Source: Flavobacteriales bacterium | GTDB lineage: Bacteria; Bacteroidota; Bacteroidia; Flavobacteriales_D; Crocinitomicaceae | Length of the DNA: 61,780 nt | Assembly: GCA_947462255.1 (NCBI GenBank) | Contig: CANHOA010000018.1 | Span: forward strand, 1 to 61,780 | Direction of reading: 5' to 3' | In this document: positions 16,158 through 24,875 of the stretch, piece after piece | Layout of the letters: each line of letters starts with the position of its first letter | Numbering within the stretch: the stretch's first letter is position 1 | Notes under the pieces: generated by a model | The model's input: only the letters and a program-made list of their open reading frames with translations | What the model was told of the DNA's origin: nothing | The model's database searches: none | Translations under genes and position numbers: made by a program

Positions 16158-17096
16158 ATGGATAATAATTCATTGTATCCTGAAAAGCCAATCTTAGAAA
16201 AAGAGGAGGTTAAAAATAATTGGGGACTTACCGTTTTTTCCTTAGTGCTATTTATACTTTCTTTACTCTTAGTTTTTTCTGAAAAATTTATATTTATTGC
16301 CTTTCTTATCTTGGTCCTTTTTATTCACGAAATGGGTCATTTGTTATTTATGAAGTTCTTTAAATATGAAAATGTGCGCATGTTGTTTATTCCTCTTATG
16401 GGTGCATTCGTGCAAGGTTCGAAACCAAAATATTCTCAACGAGAAAGTTTATTGGTTGTTTTTGCCGGACCTCTTCCTGGAATTCTATTTGGAGCGATTG
16501 CTCTTTATGTTGCCTATGTCATTCAAAATGAATCGGTGCTTACCTTAGGGTTCATATTTATTTTTTTGAACACCATTAATTTATTACCCGTAGACCCCTT
16601 AGATGGAGGGCAAATGTTTAAGTTGTTAGTGCACCGACAACGCGATTTATTTTTAATGATTTTCGCCTTAGTCTCTTCTATACTAATGATTGTTGTTGGT
16701 TTCTTAGTAGGCGATTATTTAATTATTGTTTTCGGTTTTATAATGGGGATTCGAGTGCGGGGTATGCAAAGAAATCATGTCGTGCGTTCCAAACTTGATG
16801 ACTTAGAGGTTAATTATCGATGTACTTATGAGGAGCTCAGTAATCGAGATTATTCTTTAATTAAGTCTGTGCTTATTGATAATTCAACAGCGCTTAAGAA
16901 ATACATAGAAATGTCTGAAGAAGATATCGATCCGATTATGGCGCCTAAAGTAAGTGCCATGTTAATCGCACCGATAAAAAAGGATGCGTCTTTATTTTTT
17001 AAAATTGCATTAATTATCCTTTGGATTAGTTCTTTTATCGGTCCGCTAATTCTTTTTTTAAACTTAGATTTTAGTTGGTATTTTGAAAAATTTTAA
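16158..17096 (+). CDS. Site-2 protease family membrane metalloprotease (M50)
   Basis: A 312-residue intramembrane protease-like protein. The zinc motif HEMGH is at about 57-61 in the second hydrophobic segment, and the third ligand region NLLPVDPLDGGQ is near 140, both hallmarks of the M50 family. Six or more transmembrane segments are visible, the last two near the C-terminus. There is no PDZ domain, unlike RseP. Substrates are unknown; relatives cut membrane-bound regulators or signal peptide remnants. It follows ffh by four bases, and the next gene overlaps its 3' end by 14 bases. Confidence 0.88.
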   Translation: MDNNSLYPEKPILEKEEVKNNWGLTVFSLVLFILSLLLVFSEKFIFIAFLILVLFIHEMGHLLFMKFFKYENVRMLFIPLMGAFVQGSKPKYSQRESLLVVFAGPLPGILFGAIALYVAYVIQNESVLTLGFIFIFLNTINLLPVDPLDGGQMFKLLVHRQRDLFLMIFALVSSILMIVVGFLVGDYLIIVFGFIMGIRVRGMQRNHVVRSKLDDLEVNYRCTYEELSNRDYSLIKSVLIDNSTALKKYIEMSEEDIDPIMAPKVSAMLIAPIKKDASLFFKIALIILWISSFIGPLILFLNLDFSWYFEKF

Positions 17097-17808
17097 CCCA
17101 AAAATAGCCCTGCTATTTCTTTTTTTAGGTGCTTATTCCCTGACTACATTTGGGCAATGTGACCGTGTATTAATTCAAGGTCAAGTGGTTGATTCATTGT
17201 TTCCACAGGGTTTTTACAATTTAATGGTTATTAATAAAACAAATGGCAGAGGTGTTTTTGGACAGCCTGACGGTCATTTTTCTGTGGTGGCATCGCCAAA
17301 TGACATCATTGCTTTATCTACTAAATATTACCCTATTTATCAATTTGTTGCTTATCCAGATTCAAATTGCCAATGCCAAATTTTAGCCTATATCGAGCGC
17401 ATTCCACAAGAATTCACGGAAGTGATTATTCGCCCTCTAAAATCATTACAACAGATAAAGGAGGAAAGAGCAGCGCTTGCATTACGGGAAACTAAATTAG
17501 TATCGGGTATAAATGTTTTAGAAAGTCCGATCACTGCAATTTACCAGGCCTTTTCCAAAAAAGAGCAAAATAAAAAATGGATTGCTGCACAGGAATATAA
17601 AGATGATCAGCGTAAAGTGGTGAAGGAGTTATTGAGATTGTATGTTTCATTTGATATAATAAATCTTTCGGAGGATGAATTTGATGATTTTATTTCGTTT
17701 ATGAACCTCGATACGGACTTTTTGAAAACGGCAACGGAGATGGAATTAATCTTATTCATTAAGGATAAATATGATCATTTTCAGAGGTTCAATCTTGAAG
17801 ATGAATAG
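17083..17808 (+). CDS. Secreted protein with carboxypeptidase-regulatory-like domain
   Basis: A 241-residue protein starting at TTG 17083, inside the end of the M50 gene; the next 20 residues form a good signal peptide (IALLFLFLGAYSLTTFG), which supports this non-ATG start. The N-terminal half resembles a CarboxypepD_reg-like beta-sandwich: IQGQVVDSLFPQGFYNLMVINKTNGRG, then FSVVASPNDIIALSTKYYP. The C-terminal half is helical and charged (LLRLYVSFDIINLSEDEFDDFISFM). Such proteins are usual in Bacteroidota envelopes with no known enzyme activity. Its 3' end overlaps the convergent glycosyltransferase gene by 20 bases. Confidence 0.75.
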   Translation: MKNFNPKIALLFLFLGAYSLTTFGQCDRVLIQGQVVDSLFPQGFYNLMVINKTNGRGVFGQPDGHFSVVASPNDIIALSTKYYPIYQFVAYPDSNCQCQILAYIERIPQEFTEVIIRPLKSLQQIKEERAALALRETKLVSGINVLESPITAIYQAFSKKEQNKKWIAAQEYKDDQRKVVKELLRLYVSFDIINLSEDEFDDFISFMNLDTDFLKTATEMELILFIKDKYDHFQRFNLEDE

Positions 17809-18961
17809 CTTTAGTCAGTTTTAAAAGGATGCTATTCCAATTATAGTTCTCGCTAACAAAGTTTTTTGCATTTTCTTGAATATTGTGATAAAGTGCGGGA
17901 TCTGCAAGTAAGCTTTCAATACCAGAAATTATTTCTTGCTTGGTGTCAGCCACCCAAATGGATTCAAGGTGCTTCGCATTAATAGCATTGTTGGCTAGGG
18001 TAGTGGTGATGCAAGGAACTCCCAAGGCCATGGCTTCCAAAATTTTATTTTGCATACCTGTACCAATTTTCATCGGTGCGATTAATATTTTTCCTTGAAG
18101 ATACGATGTTCGAATGTCTTCAACCCAACCAGTAATCGAAGCATTAGGGGTGTTTTCAATTTGATTCAGTAAACGATTAGATGGATTTGCCCCTGAAATC
18201 AATAAGCTTAAGCTTGGTAATGCAGGCAAGATTTCCTTTAAGAGGTAATTGATAGCATCAATGTTTGGGGCGTAATTTAAATTACCAATGAAAACAAGGT
18301 CATATTTGGTACTTACGGCTGCGGCTTCAAAGTAATAACGATCAATTCCATTTGGTACGATGAGCATCTTTTTTTGATCGGGGTGAGAAATATATGCCTG
18401 GTCTTGTTTACTGATGATAGTCTGAAATTCAAAATAATTAAAAACACGCCGCTCATACTCTTTTAAACGATTTGTCTCAAGTCTAAATAAGAATTTCAAA
18501 TACCATGGTGCTTTACCTATCCTTCTGTCCATCCCGATTGAAAGGGCGTCCATATAGTCGATTGTCTTTGGACAATCATGATAGTTTTTTACGTATTCGG
18601 CAGAACGTATTAATTGACAAATAATATGATCTGGTGATATGGTCTGTAAAAGTTCTTTGACTTTATTTAGTTGTTTAATCGATGTGAAATAATTTACTTG
18701 TAGGGGTTTGCTATTGAATAAACCAATGATGATGCGGCAATAAATTCCAATCTTTGAGAGTTTAAGAACATGAATTTCTTTCGTTATACCTTCAATATGA
18801 CTGAGTGCTTGTTTCGAAATAGTTTCTTCCGTTAAACTTATTAAATAAATATCATAGTGTTCATGAAGCGATTTAATAAAATAATACGTGCGAAGTTTGT
18901 CTCCTTTCTCTATTGGGAAGGGAAACCGGGTTGACATGATGACCAGTTTTTTCCTAGTCAT
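17789..18961 (-). CDS. Glycosyltransferase, GT4 type
   Basis: A 390-residue GT-B fold glycosyltransferase. The N-terminal domain begins MSTRFPFPIEKGDKLRTYYFIKSL, typical of GT4 enzymes. The C-terminal nucleotide-sugar domain has LVFIGNLNYAPNIDAINYLL, then ITGWVEDIRTSY, IAPMKIGTGMQNKILEAMALG with the EX7E-like region, and VPCITT. It probably adds a sugar to a surface glycan; donor and acceptor are unknown. The ATG overlaps the end of the preceding GT4 gene by 8 bases, so the pair is coupled. Its 3' end is antisense to the 3' end of the secreted protein gene. Confidence 0.88.
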   Translation of the reverse strand: MTRKKLVIMSTRFPFPIEKGDKLRTYYFIKSLHEHYDIYLISLTEETISKQALSHIEGITKEIHVLKLSKIGIYCRIIIGLFNSKPLQVNYFTSIKQLNKVKELLQTISPDHIICQLIRSAEYVKNYHDCPKTIDYMDALSIGMDRRIGKAPWYLKFLFRLETNRLKEYERRVFNYFEFQTIISKQDQAYISHPDQKKMLIVPNGIDRYYFEAAAVSTKYDLVFIGNLNYAPNIDAINYLLKEILPALPSLSLLISGANPSNRLLNQIENTPNASITGWVEDIRTSYLQGKILIAPMKIGTGMQNKILEAMALGVPCITTTLANNAINAKHLESIWVADTKQEIISGIESLLADPALYHNIQENAKNFVSENYNWNSILLKLTKAIHLQD

Positions 18962-20129
18962 AAATAATTTCTTTTAATTTTTTGACTACCACTTCTTGTG
19001 AAAATTGTTCTTGTAATAGGTCACGCATTAAGCCTTGATTATGTTCGATGTGTATTGGCTTGAATAGTAATTCTTTAAGTAACATAATGGCTGTTTCTTT
19101 TGTTTCAAAACAGATGAATTCAGAAGGGAAGCCAATTCCTTCAGCCGACTTTTTACTTAAGACCATAGGAACACCGGCATTCATTGCTTCCAACACTTTT
19201 ATTTTTATGCCACTTCCTGAAAATATTGGCGAAACAAATATACCATGAGTTTTTAAAAATAAGGCGGCATCATTAACAGGTCCGTGAATGACGATTCCAT
19301 CAGAAACAAGATTCGATAAGGCTTCTTTTGATTCAAAGCCAGCTATGTGTAAGGTAAGCGTTGGATTGTCTATTTTTAGGATAGGAAATACCTGATTGAT
19401 AAACCAGCTAATTCCTTCAACATTTGGAAACCAGCCAAAATTACCGATAAAGCAGATTTGATTTTGAGCGATTGCATCGACTGTTTTTATGGGTAACATC
19501 GATACGGGAATTATTTCCACTTTATTACTTGTTTCGAGCTTAAAAAAATCATAGTCGACAGTAGAAATTGCGGCAATGCAATCAAGCTGGGCAGGTATTT
19601 TTTTCTCGTACTTGTATACTTTATTTGCCAAGCTAATTAGAAATTGTCGTTTCAACCAATTGTGAGTGCTTGTAGCTCTATCTAGCCAGATTTGATGTTC
19701 GACATTATGGCTTCTATAGATAATTTTCGCCTTTGATTTAGACTTTATTTCATCAAGGAATACGCATGCATATAATCCATCTAAAATAATACAATCGTAT
19801 TCTTTTTGTGCAAGTAATGCGTTTATTTTTTGGAGGAAGTTAGTTTGCTTATACCTTTTCAAATTGTAAGGAAGTGTTGAAAATAGACTAGCGAAAAATG
19901 AAAGTATGGATAAATTAGTGTTGACTTCTACTGAATAAATTGTAATGTTATCGCCTAAATTTTGTTGGGCGGGATCACTATCCATTGGATGTTTAACGGT
20001 AGTAATAGCTAGGTAATCAATTTCGCCATGGATAGTTTCTCTTACATCTTTTAAAAAGCGGTTTATCGCAAAACTCCCCCCATCAATTATGGGAAATGCG
20101 GGCTTTTGACTAATGTATAGTACCTGCAT
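18954..20129 (-). CDS. Glycosyltransferase, GT4 type
   Basis: A GT-B glycosyltransferase of 391 residues from ATG 20129; the open frame extends to 20168, but the N-terminal strand MQVLYISQKPAFPIIDGG begins at 20129. The C-terminal domain has ICFIGNFGWFPNVEGISWF, HGPVNDAALFLKTHGIFVSP and SGSGIKIKVLEAMNAGVPMV, the conserved donor-site region of GT4. It is similar in layout to its downstream neighbour, so the two could be old duplicates. It overlaps the end of the LptF/G gene by 20 bases. This ties sugar addition to lipopolysaccharide transport by position. Confidence 0.88.
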   Translation of the reverse strand: MQVLYISQKPAFPIIDGGSFAINRFLKDVRETIHGEIDYLAITTVKHPMDSDPAQQNLGDNITIYSVEVNTNLSILSFFASLFSTLPYNLKRYKQTNFLQKINALLAQKEYDCIILDGLYACVFLDEIKSKSKAKIIYRSHNVEHQIWLDRATSTHNWLKRQFLISLANKVYKYEKKIPAQLDCIAAISTVDYDFFKLETSNKVEIIPVSMLPIKTVDAIAQNQICFIGNFGWFPNVEGISWFINQVFPILKIDNPTLTLHIAGFESKEALSNLVSDGIVIHGPVNDAALFLKTHGIFVSPIFSGSGIKIKVLEAMNAGVPMVLSKKSAEGIGFPSEFICFETKETAIMLLKELLFKPIHIEHNQGLMRDLLQEQFSQEVVVKKLKEIIYD

Positions 20130-21576
20130 TTCGTTTCTTTCTTTTAAATAGTTTTCCCCAAAATTCACGACTAAAAATCGGAGAATCGTCGGCTGCGGCC
20201 TTGGTAATAAATATCGCTATTGGCGTGAAGAAAATACCAGCAATCCACATTCCAAACCAGGGCGAAACGACATAGGTGTCTGCGAGATTTTCACCGATGC
20301 TAATGAGTATGAAATAAATCATAAAAATCACTGCTGCAATTACCACTGGTGTTCCAAATCCCCCTTTTCGTATAATTGCTCCTAATGGTGCTCCAATGAA
20401 AAAGAGTACAATTATGGCATAGGTTAAGGCAAACTTTCGATGGAATTCAATCCAATATTGATCTTCTTCTCTTTCGATCGTTTTCATAAAATCTTGTTGA
20501 GTCTGGATGTTTTGATTTAATCGTCTTAGTTTTGAAATAGCATCATTTAGGGCGATTATTTTTTCATTTTTATCGATTTCATGCCATGTTTTAACAGTCG
20601 ATTTTTGTTCCAAATTCTTAATCTTCATGTTTAAATCTTCAGTAGTGTTCACTTTAAAGAAATAGGCAGAATTATTCATAATACCGTCTACAAAAGATGC
20701 TTTAATCTTCTTTCGTTTATTCTTTAGTGAATCAGTTGCGGCATTTATTTGAAAGACATTCAACATTTCGAATTTATCCGTAAAAATATCTTCTTCACTT
20801 CTATTTAAGGTAAATCCTGATACATTCATCTTATAACTTGCTCTCTCGAATGTAGTTGCACGCGATGGATGGGTGCTTTTCAACTGGGGATCTTGTTTCC
20901 CATCTGCAAGATAAATCGGACTTTGAATATCTAATTCTTCGAAAATAGTACCATGCTTCAAATCAAAAAATAAGTAGCGCCCATTTTTTGAACGATATAA
21001 TCGTGCTTCTTTTGCTTTAACGGTTTTGAATTCAGTTGGAACAGAATGATCGTGAATGATAATGTCTTTAAAAAGGCTATCATTGCCTTCTTTCACTTTA
21101 ATTGCATAACCCTCTAATTCTGTGGTATATACTCCAGGCGTTATAATAGTTGACAATTTTGTATTTTGAATATCATAAATTAAGGAATGCCATTTTAAGT
21201 TAGCTACTGGAATGACATAATTTGCAAAATAAAAGGTAAATCCTGCTGTGATGATGATCACCATTGTTAGTGGCCTCATAATTTTATTGAGTGACATGCC
21301 ACTTGATTTTAATGCGGTTAGCTCATTGCTTTCTGAAAAATTACCAAAGGTCATGAGTGACGAAAGTAAAATGGCTAATGGTAAGGCTAGCGGAATTAAA
21401 CTAGCGGAAACGTAGAATAATAATTCTAAAATGATCCATATACTCAAGCCTTTTCCTATCAAATCATCAATGTATACCCAAAAGAATTGCATGATTAATA
21501 TAAACATAGAAATCACCAAGGTGATTAGGAATGGGCCAATAAAGGATCGTATACTAAAAAGATAAAGCCGTTTCAA
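20110..21576 (-). CDS. LptF/LptG family permease
   Basis: A 488-residue inner-membrane protein of the LPS export complex, which pulls LPS from the membrane with the LptB ATPase. The N-terminus has the family pattern: a first helix (FLITLVISMFILIMQFFWVYI), then GKGLSIWIILELLFY, ALPLAILLSSLMTFG and SNELTALKSSGMSL, the coupling helix that contacts LptB. A long periplasmic beta-jellyroll part (about 110-340) contains a charged helical insert, and three helices follow near 380-470. It is longer than the usual 360 residues of proteobacterial LptF, as is common in Bacteroidota. F versus G cannot be settled from this gene alone. Confidence 0.88.
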   Translation of the reverse strand: MKRLYLFSIRSFIGPFLITLVISMFILIMQFFWVYIDDLIGKGLSIWIILELLFYVSASLIPLALPLAILLSSLMTFGNFSESNELTALKSSGMSLNKIMRPLTMVIIITAGFTFYFANYVIPVANLKWHSLIYDIQNTKLSTIITPGVYTTELEGYAIKVKEGNDSLFKDIIIHDHSVPTEFKTVKAKEARLYRSKNGRYLFFDLKHGTIFEELDIQSPIYLADGKQDPQLKSTHPSRATTFERASYKMNVSGFTLNRSEEDIFTDKFEMLNVFQINAATDSLKNKRKKIKASFVDGIMNNSAYFFKVNTTEDLNMKIKNLEQKSTVKTWHEIDKNEKIIALNDAISKLRRLNQNIQTQQDFMKTIEREEDQYWIEFHRKFALTYAIIVLFFIGAPLGAIIRKGGFGTPVVIAAVIFMIYFILISIGENLADTYVVSPWFGMWIAGIFFTPIAIFITKAAADDSPIFSREFWGKLFKRKKRNAGTIH

Positions 21577-21633
21577 GCCGCTGGGTTTTAATGCAAAAAT
21601 AGGGAATAAACGTTGTATCTGCGAATATGGTAT

Positions 21634-22017
21634 TTAGGCGCCTAAAAGTCTCTTCAAATCATTTACCTGCTGATCCCAAAGCATTTTTGAATTTTCTAAA
21701 TCTTCTGGCTCACTAAAATCAATGATCCGTAAGGCAACCATTGAGGTCATTGAGTCAACTTGGTAATTGATTTCAAAAAAAGTATCCAAGCCATTTTCTT
21801 CGTCTTCTAACCAAATAAACCGGATTCTTGAATTCATTTTGTGGTGTAATAACCTTGCTTCTTCTATTGTTCCATCCCAATCAAAACTAAAGACATCATC
21901 ATTCGCGTTAACATCATCCGCAAACCACTCGCTTAAACCACTAGGAGTTCCGATCATATTTTCTAAGACGCGTGGAGAGGTCTTCAATAAGTACTCGAGT
22001 TCAAATTTTTCTTTCAT
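21634..22017 (-). CDS. START-like / SRPBCC domain protein
   Basis: A 127-residue cytoplasmic protein with the Bacteroidota START-like pattern: KFELEYLLKTSPRVLENMIGTPSGLSEWFADDV, an acidic middle strand region with FDWDGTIEEARLL and RFIWLEDEE, and a C-terminal helix (DLENSKMLWDQQVNDLKRLLG). The fold makes a hydrophobic cavity; the ligand and function of this subfamily are unknown. Length is typical. The gene precedes LptF/G on the same strand with about 58 bases between, so they may share a transcript. Confidence 0.82.
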   Translation of the reverse strand: MKEKFELEYLLKTSPRVLENMIGTPSGLSEWFADDVNANDDVFSFDWDGTIEEARLLHHKMNSRIRFIWLEDEENGLDTFFEINYQVDSMTSMVALRIIDFSEPEDLENSKMLWDQQVNDLKRLLGA

Positions 22018-22081
22018 GGTTATTTTCTTGAATAATATTACTTTTGTTTTTGAAATGCAATGTAATCATTTTATTTATTAA

Positions 22082-22819
22082 ATGGCCTTAAAAGATTCTT
22101 TCCTGAAAAGTGGTCAATATTTATTTCGCTACCGTGGGCATTTACCATTGTTATTTTTTTTAATTATCCTTCCTGCTACCTATTTTTTTGATTATTCATT
22201 TTTGAAAGATTCTCCCGTGCTTGTTCATTTCATAACAATCTCGAGTATTTGTTTTTTTTCTTTGGGTCACATTTTAAGGGCAGTAATTATTGGATCTAGT
22301 GCAAGGCATACTTCAGGTAGGAATAGGGATCAGCAAGTAGCTCATCAGTTAAATACCACAGGTTGCTATTCAATGGTTAGACACCCCTTATATTTTGCTA
22401 ATTTTTTGATTTGGTTTGGTTTACTCATTTACCTTGCAAATCCATTACTGGGATTGTTGATTTGTACTGGATTTTGGCTCTTTTATGAACGAATTATGTT
22501 TACTGAAGAACAATTTTTATTGCTTTCCTTTGGGAATCAATTTGAAGATTGGGCGCGTTCTGTCCCTGCTTTCGTTCCAAATATATTTTTGTATAAAAAA
22601 TCAAGTAATCCCTTTTCGATAAAATCGGTTTTTGCAAATGAATACCCGAGTATTATTTCTACCTTAACTACTTTTCTGATTCTAATCTTGGCGAGAAGGT
22701 ATTCGATTGATGGGGCTTTCAATTGGCAATGGAACGATGCTTACTTGGCTAGTTCAATTTTTATTTTTGGAATTTCTTTCAGAACGATAAAGCATCGCAC
22801 AGATTGGTTCAAGCATTAA
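22082..22819 (+). CDS. Isoprenylcysteine carboxyl methyltransferase-like membrane protein
   Basis: A 245-residue membrane protein of the ICMT/phospholipid methyltransferase superfamily. Helices are near 22-40, 47-65, 110-140 and two more at the C-terminus. The SAM-binding hallmark is present: GCYSMVRHPLYFANFLIWFG near 98-117, then YERIMFTEEQFLLLSFGNQFEDW, where the conserved Arg-His-Pro and the Glu of EEQ bind the cofactor and position the acceptor. The natural acceptor in bacteria is unknown; it may be a lipid or isoprenoid. It ends four bases from the convergent recR stop. Confidence 0.85.
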   Translation: MALKDSFLKSGQYLFRYRGHLPLLFFLIILPATYFFDYSFLKDSPVLVHFITISSICFFSLGHILRAVIIGSSARHTSGRNRDQQVAHQLNTTGCYSMVRHPLYFANFLIWFGLLIYLANPLLGLLICTGFWLFYERIMFTEEQFLLLSFGNQFEDWARSVPAFVPNIFLYKKSSNPFSIKSVFANEYPSIISTLTTFLILILARRYSIDGAFNWQWNDAYLASSIFIFGISFRTIKHRTDWFKH

Positions 22820-22822
22820 CAC

Positions 22823-23443
22823 TTAGAAATGCGGCATTTTAAATTCTTGGCGTTGTTCAAGTGATCGACCTAGTGTTAATTCATCGGCATATTGTAATTC
22901 GGATCCTATCGCTACACCGCGCGATAAAGAAGTAATGAGCAGATTATTCCCTTGTATTTTTTTGAAAAGGTAAAAATTTGTCGTGTCGCCCTCCATTGTT
23001 GGACTCAAGGCAAATATTACTTCCACTACTTCAGTACCCAAAATTCGTTCCTGAAGGGGAATAATATTAAGATCTTGTGGACCAATACCATCCATCGGAG
23101 AGATTAATCCACCCAGCACATGATAAAGTCCTTTGTAGGTACCAGTAGATTCAATCGCCATTACATCGCGAATATCTTCAACGATACAAATTATTTTTGG
23201 ATTTCGATTTGGATTTGAGCAAATAGTACAAATAGGCTCATCACTTATATTACTGCAAACTTGGCAGCTGTGGGTGTTTTCTTTTAAGGAAAGTATGGAT
23301 TGGGTAAATTGACTGATTTCTATGTCAGTCCTTTTTAATAAATTGAGGGAGAGTCGCAAGGCTGTTCGTTTCCCTATTCCCGGTAAAGAGGATAATTGGT
23401 CGACAACCTGTTCTAGAACTTTTGAAGGTAAATTCATGGGCAA
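22823..23443 (-). CDS. recR: Recombination protein RecR
   Basis: A 206-residue RecR, which with RecO loads RecA on SSB-coated gaps. The N-terminal helix-hairpin-helix has LSSLPGIGKRTALRLSLNLL. The zinc finger is CQVC near 58-61 and CTIC near 70-73. The Toprim domain starts IICIVEDIRDVMAIESTGTYKGLYHVLGG, and the C-terminus has TSLSRGVAIGSELQYADELTLGRSL. All conserved parts are present and the length is normal. ATG 23443 and an ATG two codons later are both possible starts. Confidence 0.96.
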   Translation of the reverse strand: MPMNLPSKVLEQVVDQLSSLPGIGKRTALRLSLNLLKRTDIEISQFTQSILSLKENTHSCQVCSNISDEPICTICSNPNRNPKIICIVEDIRDVMAIESTGTYKGLYHVLGGLISPMDGIGPQDLNIIPLQERILGTEVVEVIFALSPTMEGDTTNFYLFKKIQGNNLLITSLSRGVAIGSELQYADELTLGRSLEQRQEFKMPHF

Positions 23444-23522
23444 ATTTAATCATAATGAATCGTATTGTACCTTTCGAATTAAGATTTATCTTGTTGGAAG
23501 ATAATTAGAGGAATAATAGCAT

Positions 23523-23530
23523 TAAATTTG
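23523..23530 (+). promoter_or_regulatory. Candidate -7 box directly upstream of smpB
   Basis: TAAATTTG matches TAnnTTTG and ends four bases before the smpB ATG, so a transcript from it would be nearly leaderless. A -33 element at normal spacing is not evident; the match could be chance. Confidence 0.35.
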
Positions 23531-23534
23531 TTGA

Positions 23535-23987
23535 ATGGCAACGCCCGAAATCAATATTAAGAATAAACGAGCTCGTTTTGAATACCATCTTGAGGATGAA
23601 TTTACAGCTGGTATTCAATTATCTGGAACAGAAATAAAAAGCATACGTGCAGGTAAAGCAAGTATTCTAGAAGCATATTGTATTGAGCAAGATGGCGAAG
23701 TTTGGATTAGGAATATGCATATAACTACCTATGCCAATGGGTCTATTTACAATCATCAACCTAGGGCAGATCGTAAATTACTGTTGAATAAAAAAGAAAT
23801 CGAAAAGATTACTAAGTTTTTGAAAATAAAAGGAAATACACTCATTCCAATCAAATTGTTTTTATCGGAAAAAGGATGGTTGAAAGTGTTAATTTCTTGT
23901 GCGACCGGTAAAAAACTCCATGATAAACGAGAAGATCTTAAACTGAAAGACGACAAAAGAGAGATGGATCGCGCTTTAAAACGTTAG
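23535..23987 (+). CDS. smpB: SsrA-binding protein SmpB
   Basis: A 150-residue SmpB, which binds tmRNA and places it on stalled ribosomes for trans-translation. The sequence follows the family closely: INIKNKRARFEYHLED, AGIQLSGTEIKSIRAGKASI, EVWIRNMHI, and the charged tail with GKKLHDKREDLKLKDDKREMDRALKR that enters the empty mRNA channel. The tmRNA gene itself is not in this window. Start is ATG 23535. The gene converges with the LolA-like gene with only 14 bases between the stops. Confidence 0.97.
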   Translation: MATPEINIKNKRARFEYHLEDEFTAGIQLSGTEIKSIRAGKASILEAYCIEQDGEVWIRNMHITTYANGSIYNHQPRADRKLLLNKKEIEKITKFLKIKGNTLIPIKLFLSEKGWLKVLISCATGKKLHDKREDLKLKDDKREMDRALKR

Positions 23988-24001
23988 ATTGAAAGTAAAC
24001 A

Positions 24002-24643
24002 CTAATCTTTAATGACAGGGTAACCGGGATAATTCTTTTTGTTAAAAACAAATTTTGTGTCTTTCACATCGGGATTACTTTCAAATTTTGATACGGTATA
24101 GGTCATTACTGTACCATCTTTCGAATTGATTACGGCTTTTTTCATAGCATTACTTGTTTTTGAAATGTAAATTGTGATATTGGTAAAATCAGATTTTGCA
24201 GGGTTTTTCGGTAATAAATTAATTACGTGAACCGTTTCTGCATTTAGTAATTCTTCTTTAACGTATTTATTATTAAATCCTGTTTCCCAAATTGTCATTA
24301 TTTTCTTAGGATTTATTCCATCATTATCGTCATTGGAATCCGATTCATAGACAGTTTTGTCTTCTTTTATGATGGTCCAGGTTTTCATGCCATTTGAAAT
24401 TATTGTATTTCCTGCATAGGTGGCATTGTATTTATTTCCCTTTACCCAACCATTTCCATTTTGATTTTCATTAATGCCACTAGCCGTGTTTTTAATAACG
24501 GCATTAAATTCTAGATAAAATGATTTTAGTGCTTTCATTTTTATTGATAGCTTATCTAAAACACCTTGGGATTTAGTATCTTGGGAAAAAGTGAAGTTTG
24601 TAAAGGATAAAATAATGAAGAGTAATAGTGCTTTAGATTTCAT
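24002..24643 (-). CDS. LolA-like periplasmic lipoprotein carrier
   Basis: A 213-residue secreted protein with a clear signal peptide (LLLFIILSFTNFTFSQ). The mature part has the LolA/outer-membrane lipoprotein carrier pattern: a first helix LDKLSIKMKALKSFYLEFNAV, repeated antiparallel strands (GWVKGNKYNATYAGNTIISNGMKTW), and late strands MTYTVSKFESNPDVKDTKFVFNKKNYPG. LolA ferries lipoproteins across the periplasm; many Bacteroidota have several paralogs, so the cargo here is uncertain. It is divergent from the Wzm-type gene across a 232-base intergenic region. Confidence 0.85.
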   Translation of the reverse strand: MKSKALLLFIILSFTNFTFSQDTKSQGVLDKLSIKMKALKSFYLEFNAVIKNTASGINENQNGNGWVKGNKYNATYAGNTIISNGMKTWTIIKEDKTVYESDSNDDNDGINPKKIMTIWETGFNNKYVKEELLNAETVHVINLLPKNPAKSDFTNITIYISKTSNAMKKAVINSKDGTVMTYTVSKFESNPDVKDTKFVFNKKNYPGYPVIKD

Positions 24644-24830
24644 GTTTTTTTTATTTGTGCAAATATCTAAAATAATGCCAATACTAACAAATTCGTTATC
24701 AAAAAGCTATCCATTTTGAACCTTCAATATATTTCGAAAAAGTTAGTTTGTTACTTTGTCTATTTGAATGCCTATTGTTTTCAACTTATTTCAAGTAATC
24801 AATCCTCGTTGAATCCACGTAGCCCAAAGT

Positions 24831-24855
24831 TTTCCTAAAAATTAATCTACCTTTG
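24831..24855 (+). promoter_or_regulatory. Promoter of the polysaccharide ABC permease gene
   Basis: TTTCCTAAA (24831-24839), an 8-base spacer, then TACCTTTG (24848-24855), a perfect TAnnTTTG -7 box 20 bases before the ATG. The same arrangement with the same length occurs before the DEAD-box helicase gene (43810-43834). Confidence 0.55.
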
Positions 24856-24875
24856 TTTCGTAAATAGAATATCAA